NCBI GenBank assembly: GCA_913055155.1
Contig: CAJXJR010000007.1
Span: forward strand, 124,001 to 188,000
Reading direction: 5' to 3'
Source: an uncultured Erythrobacter sp.
Lineage (GTDB): Bacteria; Pseudomonadota; Alphaproteobacteria; Sphingomonadales; Sphingomonadaceae
DNA: 64,000 bases
This document shows, piece after piece, positions 24,656 through 33,288 of the stretch. A program made the translations under genes and the position numbers. The notes beneath the pieces were generated by a model that was not told the DNA's origin, did not search any database, and was given only the letters and a program-made list of their open reading frames with translations. How positions within the stretch are numbered: position 1 is the stretch's first letter; each line of letters opens with the position of its first letter.

Positions 24656-27010
24656 CTATAGCGGGTTGCCGTCGCGATCGCGGAAGATCTCGCGGCGACC
24701 GACGTGGTTGGCAGGGCCCACCAGCCCTTCGCTTTCCATGCGTTCGATCCACTTGGCCGCGGTGTTGTAGCCCACGCCCATCTGGCGCTGCAGCCACGAT
24801 CCGCTCGCCTTCTGATTCTCGATCACGATCTGGCAGGCCTGGCGATACTTGCGCTCTTCCGGGTTGTCCGAAGCGGTAAACTCGTCCTCGAACGACAGGC
24901 CGCCGTCTTCGGGCTCTTCGGTAACGCTGTCGACATAGGCCGGCTCGCCCTGGCTGCGCCAGTGATCGGCCACCTTCTCCACCTCCTCGTCGGACACGAA
25001 CGGGCCGTGCACGCGTTTCAGCGCGCCGGTAGAGGGCTTGAACAGCATGTCACCCTTGCCCAGCAGTTGTTCGGCACCCTGTTCGCCGATGATCGTGCGG
25101 CTATCGATGCGGCTGGTGACGTTGAAGCTGATGCGGGTGGGCAGGTTGGCCTTGATGACGCCGGTAATGACATCGACCGACGGGCGCTGGGTCGCCATGA
25201 TCAGGTGGATGCCCGCTGCACGGCTCTTTTGCGACAGGCGCTGGATCAGCACCTCGATTTCCTTGCCGACCACCACCATCAGGTCGGCCAGCTCGTCCAC
25301 GATCAGCACGATCATCGGCAGCACTTCGTAATCCAGTTCCGCCTCTTCCACGATGGGTTCGCCGGTTTCCGGGTCGTAGCCGGTCTGCACCGTGCGCTTC
25401 AGCGGCTTGCCCTTGGCGGCGGCTGCGGCCACGCGTTCGTTGAAGCCGTGGATGTTGCGCGCGCCGATCTCGCTCATCATGCGATAGCGTTTTTCCATCT
25501 CCTCCACCGCCCACTTCAGGCTGCGCACCGACTTGTGCGGCTCGGTCACCACGGGGGCGAGCAGGTGGGGGATATCGTCGTAGCTCTTCAGCTCCAGCAC
25601 CTTGGGATCGATCAGGATCATGCGGCATTCGGCAGGCGTGAAGCGGTACAGCAGGCTGAGGAGGATGGCGTTGAGGCCGACCGACTTGCCCGAGCCGGTG
25701 GTGCCCGCCACCAGCAGGTGCGGCATGGCAGCAAGGTCTGCCACCACGGGGTCACCCGAAATGCCCTTGCCCAGGATGATCGGCAGGCTGCCCTTTGCAT
25801 CGACGAAGGCTTCGCTTTCGACCAGTTCCTTGAAGCTGACCGTCTGGCGGTTGGCGTTGGGCAGTTCGATGCCCATCACCGTCTTGCCCGGGATCGGCGC
25901 AACGCGGGCGCTGATCGCGCTCATGTTGCGGGCGATATCCTCGGCCAGGCCCACCACGCGGCTGGCCTTGATGCCGGGCGCGGGTTCCAGCTCGTACATG
26001 GTCACGACGGGGCCGGTCTTGACCGCGGTGATCTCGCCCTTGACGTTGAAATCGTCGAGCACCGTTTCCAGCAGGCGGGCGTTGCGTTCCAGCGCCAGCT
26101 TGTCGAGCGGCGGGGCATTGTCGGTCGCGCCGTCTTCGAGCAGGTCGATCGCGGGCAGCTCGAAATCGGCGAACATGTCCTTCTGCTGCGCCTTGGGCGA
26201 AGGCTTGGCCCGGCGGGGCGGGGCAGCGGGATCGGTGATCTGAACCGGCTTGCGATCGGCAAAGGGGTTGGCGGCGGGCGTGTCATCGCCCTCGTCGCCT
26301 TCGGGCCTGGCCTTCGTACGGCGGGTCTTTGACCGTTTTGGTTCGTCAGGCTTGAACGGATTTGCCGGAGCGGAAAGGCGTGGCAGCTTGCCTGCCCAAT
26401 CGGGCAAGGTCAGCAGGCTGGCCCAGTCGACCGCGAACACGCGGCCTGCCAGCACCGCACCGCCGGCCAGGCTGGCAAGCCCGCCTGCCAGGATGCCCCA
26501 GAACCGCCCGCCTTCGGGCAGCAAGCCTGCCAAGGCTTCCAGCGCGCCTTCGCCCAGCAGGCCCGCCAGACCGCCGAAGCCCGCCGGCCAGGAGTGTTCG
26601 CGCGGGTCGGTCACCAGCGAGAGCGCGGTGGCCAGCAGCACCATGGCGATCAGCAGCACCACCACGGTGCGCCACCAGGCACCGCCCCAGTGCTCGTCCT
26701 CATCGGCATCGCGCCACAGCTTGCGGGCAAAGACGTAGGTAAGCGGCAGGAACAGCACGGAAACCCAGCCGAACGCAGTCAGCGCCAGGTCTGCCGCATA
26801 GGCGCCGGGGCGACCCATCCAGTTATCGATCACGTCACCCGCCGCGGTGGACAGCGAAGGATCGGTCTGGCTGTAGCTGACCAGCGCAATCGCCAGGAAA
26901 GCGGTGAAGGCGAACAGCAGCACCGCGCCTGTAAGCTGGGCACTGCGAGCCAGCGACCGGCGAAATGCGGCGCGCCAGTCCGCGCCCTGCTTTGCGGCCC
27001 TGCTGGCCAT
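24656..27010 (-). CDS. ftsK: DNA translocase FtsK
   Basis: A 784-residue septal DNA pump that coordinates chromosome segregation with division. Four membrane helices lie in about residues 20-200, followed by a basic, Pro-containing linker and the motor domain with Walker A HLLVAGTTGSGKSVGLNA and Walker B MIVLIVDELADLM. The C-terminal gamma winged helix, which reads KOPS-type polarity sequences, includes ASGSWLQRQMGVGYNTAAKW and ends with DRDGNPL. Length is within the alphaproteobacterial range. The ATG at 27010 has GGGGATG upstream. It appears to be transcribed on its own. Confidence 0.96.
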   Translation of the reverse strand: MASRAAKQGADWRAAFRRSLARSAQLTGAVLLFAFTAFLAIALVSYSQTDPSLSTAAGDVIDNWMGRPGAYAADLALTAFGWVSVLFLPLTYVFARKLWRDADEDEHWGGAWWRTVVVLLIAMVLLATALSLVTDPREHSWPAGFGGLAGLLGEGALEALAGLLPEGGRFWGILAGGLASLAGGAVLAGRVFAVDWASLLTLPDWAGKLPRLSAPANPFKPDEPKRSKTRRTKARPEGDEGDDTPAANPFADRKPVQITDPAAPPRRAKPSPKAQQKDMFADFELPAIDLLEDGATDNAPPLDKLALERNARLLETVLDDFNVKGEITAVKTGPVVTMYELEPAPGIKASRVVGLAEDIARNMSAISARVAPIPGKTVMGIELPNANRQTVSFKELVESEAFVDAKGSLPIILGKGISGDPVVADLAAMPHLLVAGTTGSGKSVGLNAILLSLLYRFTPAECRMILIDPKVLELKSYDDIPHLLAPVVTEPHKSVRSLKWAVEEMEKRYRMMSEIGARNIHGFNERVAAAAAKGKPLKRTVQTGYDPETGEPIVEEAELDYEVLPMIVLIVDELADLMVVVGKEIEVLIQRLSQKSRAAGIHLIMATQRPSVDVITGVIKANLPTRISFNVTSRIDSRTIIGEQGAEQLLGKGDMLFKPSTGALKRVHGPFVSDEEVEKVADHWRSQGEPAYVDSVTEEPEDGGLSFEDEFTASDNPEERKYRQACQIVIENQKASGSWLQRQMGVGYNTAAKWIERMESEGLVGPANHVGRREIFRDRDGNPL

Positions 27011-27085
27011 GATTCATCCCCTTGCGATGCGTCCCGAAGCGAAGAATCCCATAGCGGGACTCCGGGGTCAAATTGTTTGTCTCAT

Positions 27086-27178
27086 GAAGCCGCATCCGCG
27101 GCTTCGTCCTCGCTAGATGCGCAGGCAAGCTGCGCCCGCTGCGTGCGGGCGTTCGCCCTTGCGGCCCTGCGGGCCGTT
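27086..27178. repeat. Cluster of short GC-rich hairpins
   Basis: Between ftsK and the ThiE-like gene lies a series of perfect short inverted repeats: GAAGCCGC/GCGGCTTC around ATCC at 27086-27105, GCCCGC/GCGGGC around TGCGT, GGGCG/CGCCC, and CGGCCC/GGGCCG around TGC. There is no U-tract. The organisation resembles the cluster at 5164-5465 and suggests REP-like extragenic sequence or a factor-independent pause region. No coding potential is seen. Confidence 0.45.
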
Positions 27179-27715
27179 CTAGCTCAAGCCATCGATGGCG
27201 GCCCAGCGGGCCCAACCGAGCCTTTGCGCGGTGGAGCGCGTCATTCCGCCAAGTGCAATCACCGGCATTTGCGCAAAGCGCGCCAGCGTGCGGAAGCGGA
27301 TCGGCCCCAGCGATTTGCCGCCGGGGTGGGAGCGCGTGGGGAACACGGGAGAGAGCATTACTGCATCGGCGGCCATCCGGTTGGCCTGGGCGATCTCGCG
27401 CATGTCGTGGACGGTGGCGACGCTGATGAGGTCCGCCCGTGTTGGATAGATCGACAGCGGCGCGCCGTAGACGCCATCCGCACCCCATTCGCGCGCAGTC
27501 AGCGTGCTGTCGGACAGGATCACGAGGTGGCCTGCACGGCGGGCGATGGCGGCAAGCGTGTCGAACCGTGCCAGCCGTTCCTCCGGCGGCAAGTGATAGT
27601 GGCGATAGACGAAGCCCACCGGCTCGGTGAACTCGGCCAGCCGCGCATCGAGCACGGCGTCGTTGCGCTGGTCGGAAAGCAGCCACAGGCGTGGCAGGGA
27701 CTGGAAAGAGGCCAT
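27179..27715 (-). CDS. Thiamine phosphate synthase family protein (ThiE/TenI-like)
   Basis: A 178-residue TIM-barrel protein of the ThiE/TenI family, which couples the thiazole and pyrimidine halves of thiamine or aromatises the thiazole. The motif LSPVFPTRSHPGGKSLGPIRF is the diphosphate/substrate loop, and VIALGGMTRS is the last phosphate-binding loop. The protein is shorter than typical ThiE (about 200-220) and lacks a clear N-terminal QYRDK-type segment, having FVYRHYHLPPEERLAR instead. It could therefore be a TenI-like or degenerate paralogue rather than the main ThiE. ATG 27715 was preferred over GTG 27721. It is divergent from yggS with 20 bases between the starts. Confidence 0.75.
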   Translation of the reverse strand: MASFQSLPRLWLLSDQRNDAVLDARLAEFTEPVGFVYRHYHLPPEERLARFDTLAAIARRAGHLVILSDSTLTAREWGADGVYGAPLSIYPTRADLISVATVHDMREIAQANRMAADAVMLSPVFPTRSHPGGKSLGPIRFRTLARFAQMPVIALGGMTRSTAQRLGWARWAAIDGLS

Positions 27716-27735
27716 GGCCACGCTATAGCGCGCGC

Positions 27736-28413
27736 ATGACTGCCAATACCACCACGACCGCCACCGACAGACTGACCGCCGTGCAGGCCGAAATCGCCAA
27801 GGCCTGCACGATCGCGCGCCGCAAGCCCGAAGAGGTGACGCTGGTCGCCGTCAGCAAGACGCACCCGGCAGAGGCTATCGTGCCGCTGCTGGAGGCAGGC
27901 CAGCGCGTTTTTGGCGAGAACCGCGTGCAGGAAGCGCAGGGCAAGTGGCCCGCGCTACGCGAGCAATTTCCCCAAACCGAGCTCCACCTCGTCGGCCAGC
28001 TGCAATCGAACAAGGCAGACGATGCCGTCGCGCTGTTCGACTGCATCCACTCGCTCGACAGGCCCTCGCTGGTGAAGGCGCTGGCCAAGGCTTTCGACAA
28101 GGCGGGCCGTCAGGTCCCCTGCTTCGTGCAGGTCGATGTGGGCGAGGAAGAGCAGAAGGGCGGCTGCCCGATCAAGGACGTGCCTGCCTTGCTGGTACAG
28201 GCGCGCGAGGCAGGCATTCCGGTGATCGGCCTGATGTGCGTGCCACCCTTCGGCATCGAGCCCGCGCCCTATTTCGCCCTGCTGGCAAAGATTGCCGATG
28301 ACCACGGGCTGGAAGGCCGCTCCATGGGCATGAGCGGTGACTTTGCCACCGCCATCATGCTGGGCGCGACGCACATTCGCGTGGGCACTGCACTGTTCGG
28401 CGAACGGGAGTAG
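27736..28413 (+). CDS. YggS-family PLP homeostasis protein
   Basis: A 225-residue single-domain TIM-barrel PLP-binding protein of the YggS/PROSC family, which helps keep free pyridoxal phosphate in balance and has no known catalytic activity. The PLP lysine lies in TLVAVSKTHPAEAI (about residue 40), followed by FGENRVQEAQGKWP and HLVGQLQSNK, and the phosphate-binding end GMSGDFATAIMLGATHIRVGTALFG is present. Length matches the family. The start is the ATG at 27736; residues further upstream in frame overlap the divergent ThiE-like gene and look non-coding. Confidence 0.95.
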   Translation: MTANTTTTATDRLTAVQAEIAKACTIARRKPEEVTLVAVSKTHPAEAIVPLLEAGQRVFGENRVQEAQGKWPALREQFPQTELHLVGQLQSNKADDAVALFDCIHSLDRPSLVKALAKAFDKAGRQVPCFVQVDVGEEEQKGGCPIKDVPALLVQAREAGIPVIGLMCVPPFGIEPAPYFALLAKIADDHGLEGRSMGMSGDFATAIMLGATHIRVGTALFGERE

Positions 28414-28434
28414 GCGGGCGTTCGGGTTGCCGCC

Positions 28435-28710
28435 CTAGCGCGCAACCACCGCCCAGGCACCCTCTGCCACTTCCACGCAGGTGAACTGCTTGGCCGCGCG
28501 GCGATTGTACCCACCCGGATCGTACCACGCGATGTCCTGCAGCTGGCCGCTGCGCCGCGCTTCGTTCTTCGCGGCGATGCAATCACCGCGCGTCGGGAAC
28601 AGCTGCCCGTCGAAAAGGTCCTCGAAATCGGGCCAGTATACCTCGGCTGCCGCCGGGCTTGCCAGCAGGGCGCCGGCCACGGCAATCGTGCGAAGCTTCG
28701 TTTTCATCAT
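28435..28710 (-). CDS. Small secreted protein of unknown function
   Basis: A 91-residue exported protein. The signal peptide is MMKTKLRTIAVAGALLASPAAA, followed by a mature domain of about 70 residues with two cysteines (in GDCIAAKNEARR and KQFTCVEV) that could form a disulfide. The pattern of an N-terminal PTRGDCIAAKNEAR helix and C-terminal CVEVAEGAWAVV strand suggests a small compact periplasmic domain. No family recognised. GGAG precedes the first of two adjacent ATG codons; the second (28707) is also possible. Confidence 0.7.
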   Translation of the reverse strand: MMKTKLRTIAVAGALLASPAAAEVYWPDFEDLFDGQLFPTRGDCIAAKNEARRSGQLQDIAWYDPGGYNRRAAKQFTCVEVAEGAWAVVAR

Positions 28711-28951
28711 CGTCTCCAGTCTGACCGCCTTCCGCGGCACCCCCGGCAGGATCGCTGGCGGTGGCGCGTGAACGTCAGGACCGGGCCTAGGCGGGACAGG
28801 GAACCATCCGGCGAACCTGCAGGCAGGGATTTGTCCCTAGGGGGCGTGCACGATCGGGTAACAGGCCCTGGCCCTCCGGAACGCAGGTGTTGACGCGGGC
28901 CTGCCTGTCGCGCCAAGTCGGCGGCACAAGCAATTGATCGGGAACCCCGCC

Positions 28952-29359
28952 ATGACTGTTCGCCTTGCCGCTGCCCTTGCGGTGCCACTTTTAGCCATGG
29001 CCGCGATGCCCGCACGGGCGCAGGACGGCGAGGATCCCTATGCCGCCTGCGCGGCGAGGACCGACGATGCCGCGCGGCTGGCCTGTTCCGATTCCACCTA
29101 TGCCCGGCAGCGCGTGGTGATCGCCGAGCGCGAGGAAGCCGAGGAGCGCGAGCGCGAGGAAGTGTTCGGTTTCCGCGAAGAGGACGACGCGCTCGAAAAC
29201 GCCGAGGAAGATGTCGCCGTCACCGCCACCGTGACCGAAGTGTTGCAAGGTGCGCGGCGCAGCCAGGTGCTGCTGCTCGACACTGGCCAGCTGTGGCGCG
29301 AGATCAACGGGTCCACCATGCGCAACCGCGTGCGCGACGGCTGGGTCGCAACCATCTAG
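28952..29359 (+). CDS. Secreted coiled-coil protein, apparently cut short by an in-frame TAG
   Basis: A 135-residue exported protein: signal peptide MTVRLAAALAVPLLAMAAMPARAQ, an ACAARTDDAARLACSDSTYARQR segment with two cysteines, a strongly charged probable coiled coil (EREEAEEREREEVFGF), then a small beta domain VAVTATVTEVLQGARRSQVL...LWREING. The frame ends at TAG 29357-29359 but continues with plausible coding sequence for 24 codons to a TAA. This suggests that the native protein was about 160 residues. The stop falls inside the C-terminal beta domain, so the domain is probably incomplete. The ATG at 28952 was preferred over an in-frame TTG 18 bases upstream. Confidence 0.75.
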   Translation: MTVRLAAALAVPLLAMAAMPARAQDGEDPYAACAARTDDAARLACSDSTYARQRVVIAEREEAEEREREEVFGFREEDDALENAEEDVAVTATVTEVLQGARRSQVLLLDTGQLWREINGSTMRNRVRDGWVATI

Positions 29360-29434
29360 CGGCACTGGAGCGGTGCCTACGAAATGCGTTTCGAAGGGCG
29401 TAGCGGCTACCTGCGCGTAACCCGCATCCGGTAA
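29360..29434 (+). other. In-frame coding-like continuation after the TAG
   Basis: Immediately after the TAG the same frame reads RHWSGAYEMRFEGRSGYL and then RVTRIR, ending at TAA 29432-29434. The composition, GC-rich third positions and strand-like pattern look like the final two or three strands of the upstream domain. The segment is either the lost C-terminus of a nonsense-mutated gene, a sequencing error, or a readthrough extension. It has no start codon with a ribosome binding site of its own. Confidence 0.6.
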
Positions 29435-29437
29435 GCC

Positions 29438-32197
29438 CTAGGCCGCCTCGGCGCTGTCCGGCTCGCCCGCTTCGATGGCGTCGAGCAGCGCCTGCTTCAC
29501 CTTGTCCTGCCGGTCCTGCGAGACGAGCTTGTCGCCCAGCAGGTCGGTGACGTAGAAGGTGTCCACCGCGCGCTCGCCGTACTGGGTGATGTGCGCGGAA
29601 TTGATGATCAGGCTGGCTTCGAACATCGCCCGCGTCAGGCGGTTGAGCAGCGCCGGGCGGTCGGTCGCGTTCACTTCGATTACGGTGAAGCGGTTCGAGG
29701 CATCGTTGTCGAACAGGATGACCGGCGCGACGCGGAAGGCTTCTGCCCGCGTCTGCTTCAGCGGGCGCTTGGCCAGGCGCGGCACCATGTCGATCTTGTT
29801 CGCCAGCGCATCCTCGATCGACTGCTTGAGGCGCTTGATCTGCTGGTCTTCCTTGAACGGCTTGCCCAGCGGGTCGAGCACCAGGAAATTGTCGACCGCC
29901 TTGCCCACCCGGTTGGTGTGGATGCGCGCATCGATCACATTGCCGCCGGCAAGGTGGATGGCCCCGGCGACACGGAAGAACAGGCCGGGATGGTCATCGC
30001 CGATGACCGTCACCAGCGTGGCGCCCAGGGCCTCGTAATACTGCGCATGGATCGACAGCGCGTGCTCCAGTTCCCGCGCGGCATCGTAATGCGGCAGGTT
30101 GATGGCGATCACGTCTTCGGGCTCGGCGATCCAGTAGGCATCGTCGAAGCGGTCATCCAGCTTTTCCACCAGGTAGGCCTTGTCGCCCAGCATCTGCGCC
30201 ACTGCCTGCTTCTTGGCGGCGACGCGCTGTTCGCGGCCATGGGTCTTGTGGCCCAGGCGCAGGCGTTCGACAGAGGCTTCGTAGAGGTCGCCTATCAGCT
30301 GGCGTTTCCAGCTGTTCCAGATGCCCGGACCAACGGCGCGGATATCGACGATGGTCAGCACCGTCAGCAGGCGCAGCCGCTCCAGGCTTTGCACCACGCC
30401 AACGAAATCGCCGATGGTCTTGGGATCGGACAGGTCGCGCTTCAGCGCCGTCGCGCTCATCAACAGGTGCTGGCGTACCAGCCAGGCGACCAGTTCGGTC
30501 TCTTCCTTGTCCAGCCCCAGCCGCGGGCACAGCCGCCGGGCCACTTCGGCGCCCAGCACCGAATGGTCGCCGCCGCGTCCCTTGGCGATATCGTGCAGCA
30601 GCACCGAGACATAGAGCGCGCGGCGGTTCTTGATCTTCGGCAGCATTTCGCTGGCCAGCGGGTGGTCTTCCACCAGCTTGCCGCGCTCGATATCGCTCAG
30701 CAGGCCGATGGCGCGGATGGTGTGTTCGTCCACCGTGTAGTGGTGGTACATGTCGAACTGCATCTGCGCGTTGACCTTGCCGAAATCGGGGATGAAGCGC
30801 CCGAAGACGCCTGCCTCGTTCAGCCAGCGCAGCACCGTTTCCGGGTCCTTGCGCCCGGTCAGCAGGTCGATGAACAGCTTGTTCGCCCGCGGGTCCTTGC
30901 GCACCTTGCCGTCGATCAGGGCGGCATCGCGGCGAGCGATGCGGATGGTGGCGGGGTGCACTTCCAGCCCCTCGCGCTCGGCAATGGCGAACACCTCGAT
31001 CAGCCGCACAGGATCAGCCGCGAACCAGTCGTCCGACGGGGCGGAAAGCTTGTCGCCTTCGATGGGATAGCCGCCGATCGACTTGATCGGCTTGAAGCTG
31101 GAGAAGAACTCGCTGATCTTGCTCCTGGCCTGCGTCTCTTCCTCCAGGTGCGAAAGGAACACGCCGGTCAGGTGGCCCACATGCTTTACCTGCAGGAAGT
31201 AGAATTGCATGAAGCGTTCAACCGCGCTCTTGCCCGGCCTGTCGGCATAGTTCATCCGCTTCGCCACTTCGCGCTGCAGGTCGAAGGTCAGGCGGTCCTC
31301 GCCGCGCCTGGCCAAGGTGTGCAGGTGCGCACGTACCGCCAGCAGGAAGCCCTCGGCGCGGCGGAAGCTGCGGTATTCCTTGTCGGTGAACAGCCCCTTG
31401 TCGACCAGTTCGCGCGCGCTTTTGACGCGGTAGACGTACTTGCCGATCCAGTAGAGCGTCTGCAGGTCGCGCAGGCCGCCCTTGCCATCCTTCACATTGG
31501 GTTCGACGACATAGCGAGAATCGCCCATGCGCTTGTGCCGGGCATCGCGCTCGGCCAGCTTCTCGGCCACGAACTGGCGCTCGGTGCCGGGCACCACTTC
31601 GCTCCAGAAGCGCTGGCTGGCCATTTCGTACACGTCCTGGTCGCCCCACAGGAAGCGCCCTTCCAGCAGCGCGGTGCGGATGGTGAGGTCTTCCTTCGCC
31701 ATGCGCACCACTTCGTTCAGCGAACGGCTGGAATGCCCCACCGTAAGGCTGAGGTCCCACAGGTAGTAGAGGATCGCCTCGATCACCTGTTCGCACCAGG
31801 CGGTGGGCTTGTCCGGGGTGACGAAGGCGATGTCGATGTCGGAATGGGGCGACATCTCGCCGCGCCCGTATCCGCCCACGGCGATCAGCGCCAGCCGTTC
31901 GCCGCTGGTGCGATTGGCGGCGGGATAGACGTGCTCGATCACGTGATCGTGCACCACGCGGATAAACTGGTCCGCCAGGAAGGCGTGGCCATAGGCGCTT
32001 TCGTGCCCGGCGCCCGGTTTTGCCTCCAGCCGGCGCGCCAGTTCCGCCCGGCCGGCATCCAGCGCCGCACGCAGTTTCTCGACGATGGCCTGCCGTCCCT
32101 TGCCGGCACCCTGGTCTGCAACCACGGCATCGATATCGGCGGCGAGCTTGCGCCGATCGATCACGGCGCGCTGTCTGGGGATCTTGGGAAGGGTCAC
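29438..32197 (-). CDS. glnD: Bifunctional PII uridylyltransferase / uridylyl-removing enzyme
   Basis: A 919-residue sensor of glutamine that modifies and demodifies the PII protein. The nucleotidyltransferase domain has GGYGRGEMSPHSDIDIAF (about residues 105-120), the central HD domain has HYTVDEHTIRAI and LLHDIAKGRGGDHS, and two C-terminal ACT domains bind glutamine (GDDHPGLFFRVAGAIHLAGGN and ATDRPALLNRLTRAMFEASL). The start is set at GTG 32197; in-frame sequence further upstream reads through the promoter region. It is divergent from lgt over about 155 bases and ends just past the small interrupted gene on the other strand. Confidence 0.96.
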   Translation of the reverse strand: MTLPKIPRQRAVIDRRKLAADIDAVVADQGAGKGRQAIVEKLRAALDAGRAELARRLEAKPGAGHESAYGHAFLADQFIRVVHDHVIEHVYPAANRTSGERLALIAVGGYGRGEMSPHSDIDIAFVTPDKPTAWCEQVIEAILYYLWDLSLTVGHSSRSLNEVVRMAKEDLTIRTALLEGRFLWGDQDVYEMASQRFWSEVVPGTERQFVAEKLAERDARHKRMGDSRYVVEPNVKDGKGGLRDLQTLYWIGKYVYRVKSARELVDKGLFTDKEYRSFRRAEGFLLAVRAHLHTLARRGEDRLTFDLQREVAKRMNYADRPGKSAVERFMQFYFLQVKHVGHLTGVFLSHLEEETQARSKISEFFSSFKPIKSIGGYPIEGDKLSAPSDDWFAADPVRLIEVFAIAEREGLEVHPATIRIARRDAALIDGKVRKDPRANKLFIDLLTGRKDPETVLRWLNEAGVFGRFIPDFGKVNAQMQFDMYHHYTVDEHTIRAIGLLSDIERGKLVEDHPLASEMLPKIKNRRALYVSVLLHDIAKGRGGDHSVLGAEVARRLCPRLGLDKEETELVAWLVRQHLLMSATALKRDLSDPKTIGDFVGVVQSLERLRLLTVLTIVDIRAVGPGIWNSWKRQLIGDLYEASVERLRLGHKTHGREQRVAAKKQAVAQMLGDKAYLVEKLDDRFDDAYWIAEPEDVIAINLPHYDAARELEHALSIHAQYYEALGATLVTVIGDDHPGLFFRVAGAIHLAGGNVIDARIHTNRVGKAVDNFLVLDPLGKPFKEDQQIKRLKQSIEDALANKIDMVPRLAKRPLKQTRAEAFRVAPVILFDNDASNRFTVIEVNATDRPALLNRLTRAMFEASLIINSAHITQYGERAVDTFYVTDLLGDKLVSQDRQDKVKQALLDAIEAGEPDSAEAA

Positions 32198-32352
32198 TCC
32201 TACAGCAAATAGGCCGCTGTGCCCGGCAATGCAAAGGGCCATTGCCGTGGTGCCTGCGCCCTATCGGGGGTTCCCCGATGGCCTCGCCTGTGCCAAAGCG
32301 CGCGTGTTTTTGGGGCGCTTGGTGCGCCTTGCAGGATAATGAAGGGTTGAGC

Positions 32353-33288
32353 GTGATCCTGGATCTTCTGGCAACGGCGGGCAGCGCCACGCTGAACTGG
32401 AGCGACCTGGGCCTGAAAACCGGGATCGACCTCGGCTTTTTCGAGCTCAAGTACTATTCGCTCGCTTACCTAGCGGGCATCATCCTTGGCTACTGGCACC
32501 TGTCGAAGATGGTGAAGGCGCCCGGCGCGCCGATGGCGCAGGTGCATGTCGACGATCTGTTCTTCTACTGCACGCTGGGCATCATCATCGGTGGGCGGCT
32601 GGGCTATGTCACCTTCTACGAACCCGGCCACTGGACCGATTTTTCGGGCGATGGTTTCATCAGCTGGAAAGTCCTGCGCGTGTGGGACGGCGGAATGAGC
32701 TTCCACGGCGGCCTGATCGGCACCGTGCTGGCCATTGCCTGGGTCAGCTGGCGCGGCGGCCTGCCGTTCATCCGCGTGGCAGACTACATCTCGGTCAACG
32801 TCGGTTTCGGCATGATGTTCGGGCGGCTGGCCAATTTCATCAATGGCGAGCTGTGGGGCCGCCCGGCGGGCGAGGGCGTGCCCTGGGCGATGACGTTCTG
32901 CGACCGTGGTCGCACCGCCGCGGGCGAATGTCTCTCCAGCTTTATCCCGCGCCATCCCAGCCAGCTGTACGAGGCGACGCTGGAAGGCCTGCTGGTTGTC
33001 GTCGTGATGCTCAGCCTGTTCTGGCTGACCCGTGCCCGCTATCGCCCGGCGCTGCTGGTGGGGGTATTCACCACGCTGATTGCCTTTGGCCGGTTCGTGG
33101 TCGAATTCTTCCGCGAACCCGATGCCCAGCTGGCCGAATTCGCGGCGGAGACCGGGCTCAACATGGGCCAGTGGCTAACCATACCCCTTATCCTTCTTGG
33201 CCTTGGCCTCGTGGTATATGCCCTGACGCGCGCTCCGCTGGCGAGCGGCGCGAAACAACAGGGGACCAGCCAGGCGGAGGCCAATTGA
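32353..33288 (+). CDS. lgt: Prolipoprotein diacylglyceryl transferase
   Basis: A 311-residue integral membrane enzyme that transfers diacylglycerol from phosphatidylglycerol to the lipobox cysteine of prolipoproteins. Several hydrophobic helices are visible. The signature stretch GRLANFINGELWGRP (with Arg, Asn and Glu) is present, as is SFHGGLIGTVLAI. Conserved RHPSQLYEATLEG and GRFVVEFFREPDAQL near the C-terminus complete the family. GTG 32353 was chosen because GAAGGG lies seven bases upstream; an in-frame TTG at 32347 is possible. The stop TGA overlaps the TTG start of the methyltransferase. Confidence 0.95.
   Translation: MILDLLATAGSATLNWSDLGLKTGIDLGFFELKYYSLAYLAGIILGYWHLSKMVKAPGAPMAQVHVDDLFFYCTLGIIIGGRLGYVTFYEPGHWTDFSGDGFISWKVLRVWDGGMSFHGGLIGTVLAIAWVSWRGGLPFIRVADYISVNVGFGMMFGRLANFINGELWGRPAGEGVPWAMTFCDRGRTAAGECLSSFIPRHPSQLYEATLEGLLVVVVMLSLFWLTRARYRPALLVGVFTTLIAFGRFVVEFFREPDAQLAEFAAETGLNMGQWLTIPLILLGLGLVVYALTRAPLASGAKQQGTSQAEAN

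Noticed and set aside
24704-26332. A 542-codon plus-strand frame over ftsK
   Set aside because: Antisense shadow of ftsK; the ftsK motifs are unambiguous on the other strand.
27086-27178. A tRNA or other structured RNA gene in the hairpin cluster
   Set aside because: The stems do not make a cloverleaf, and no TTCGANNC-type loop or CCA-like end is present.
24079-29359. Pyrrolysine or general TAG reassignment
   Set aside because: TAG ends several otherwise intact genes in the window, and no pyl genes are visible.
29591-32212. An 873-codon open frame antisense to glnD
   Set aside because: Mirrors glnD codons, has shadow-type composition and no recognisable domain.
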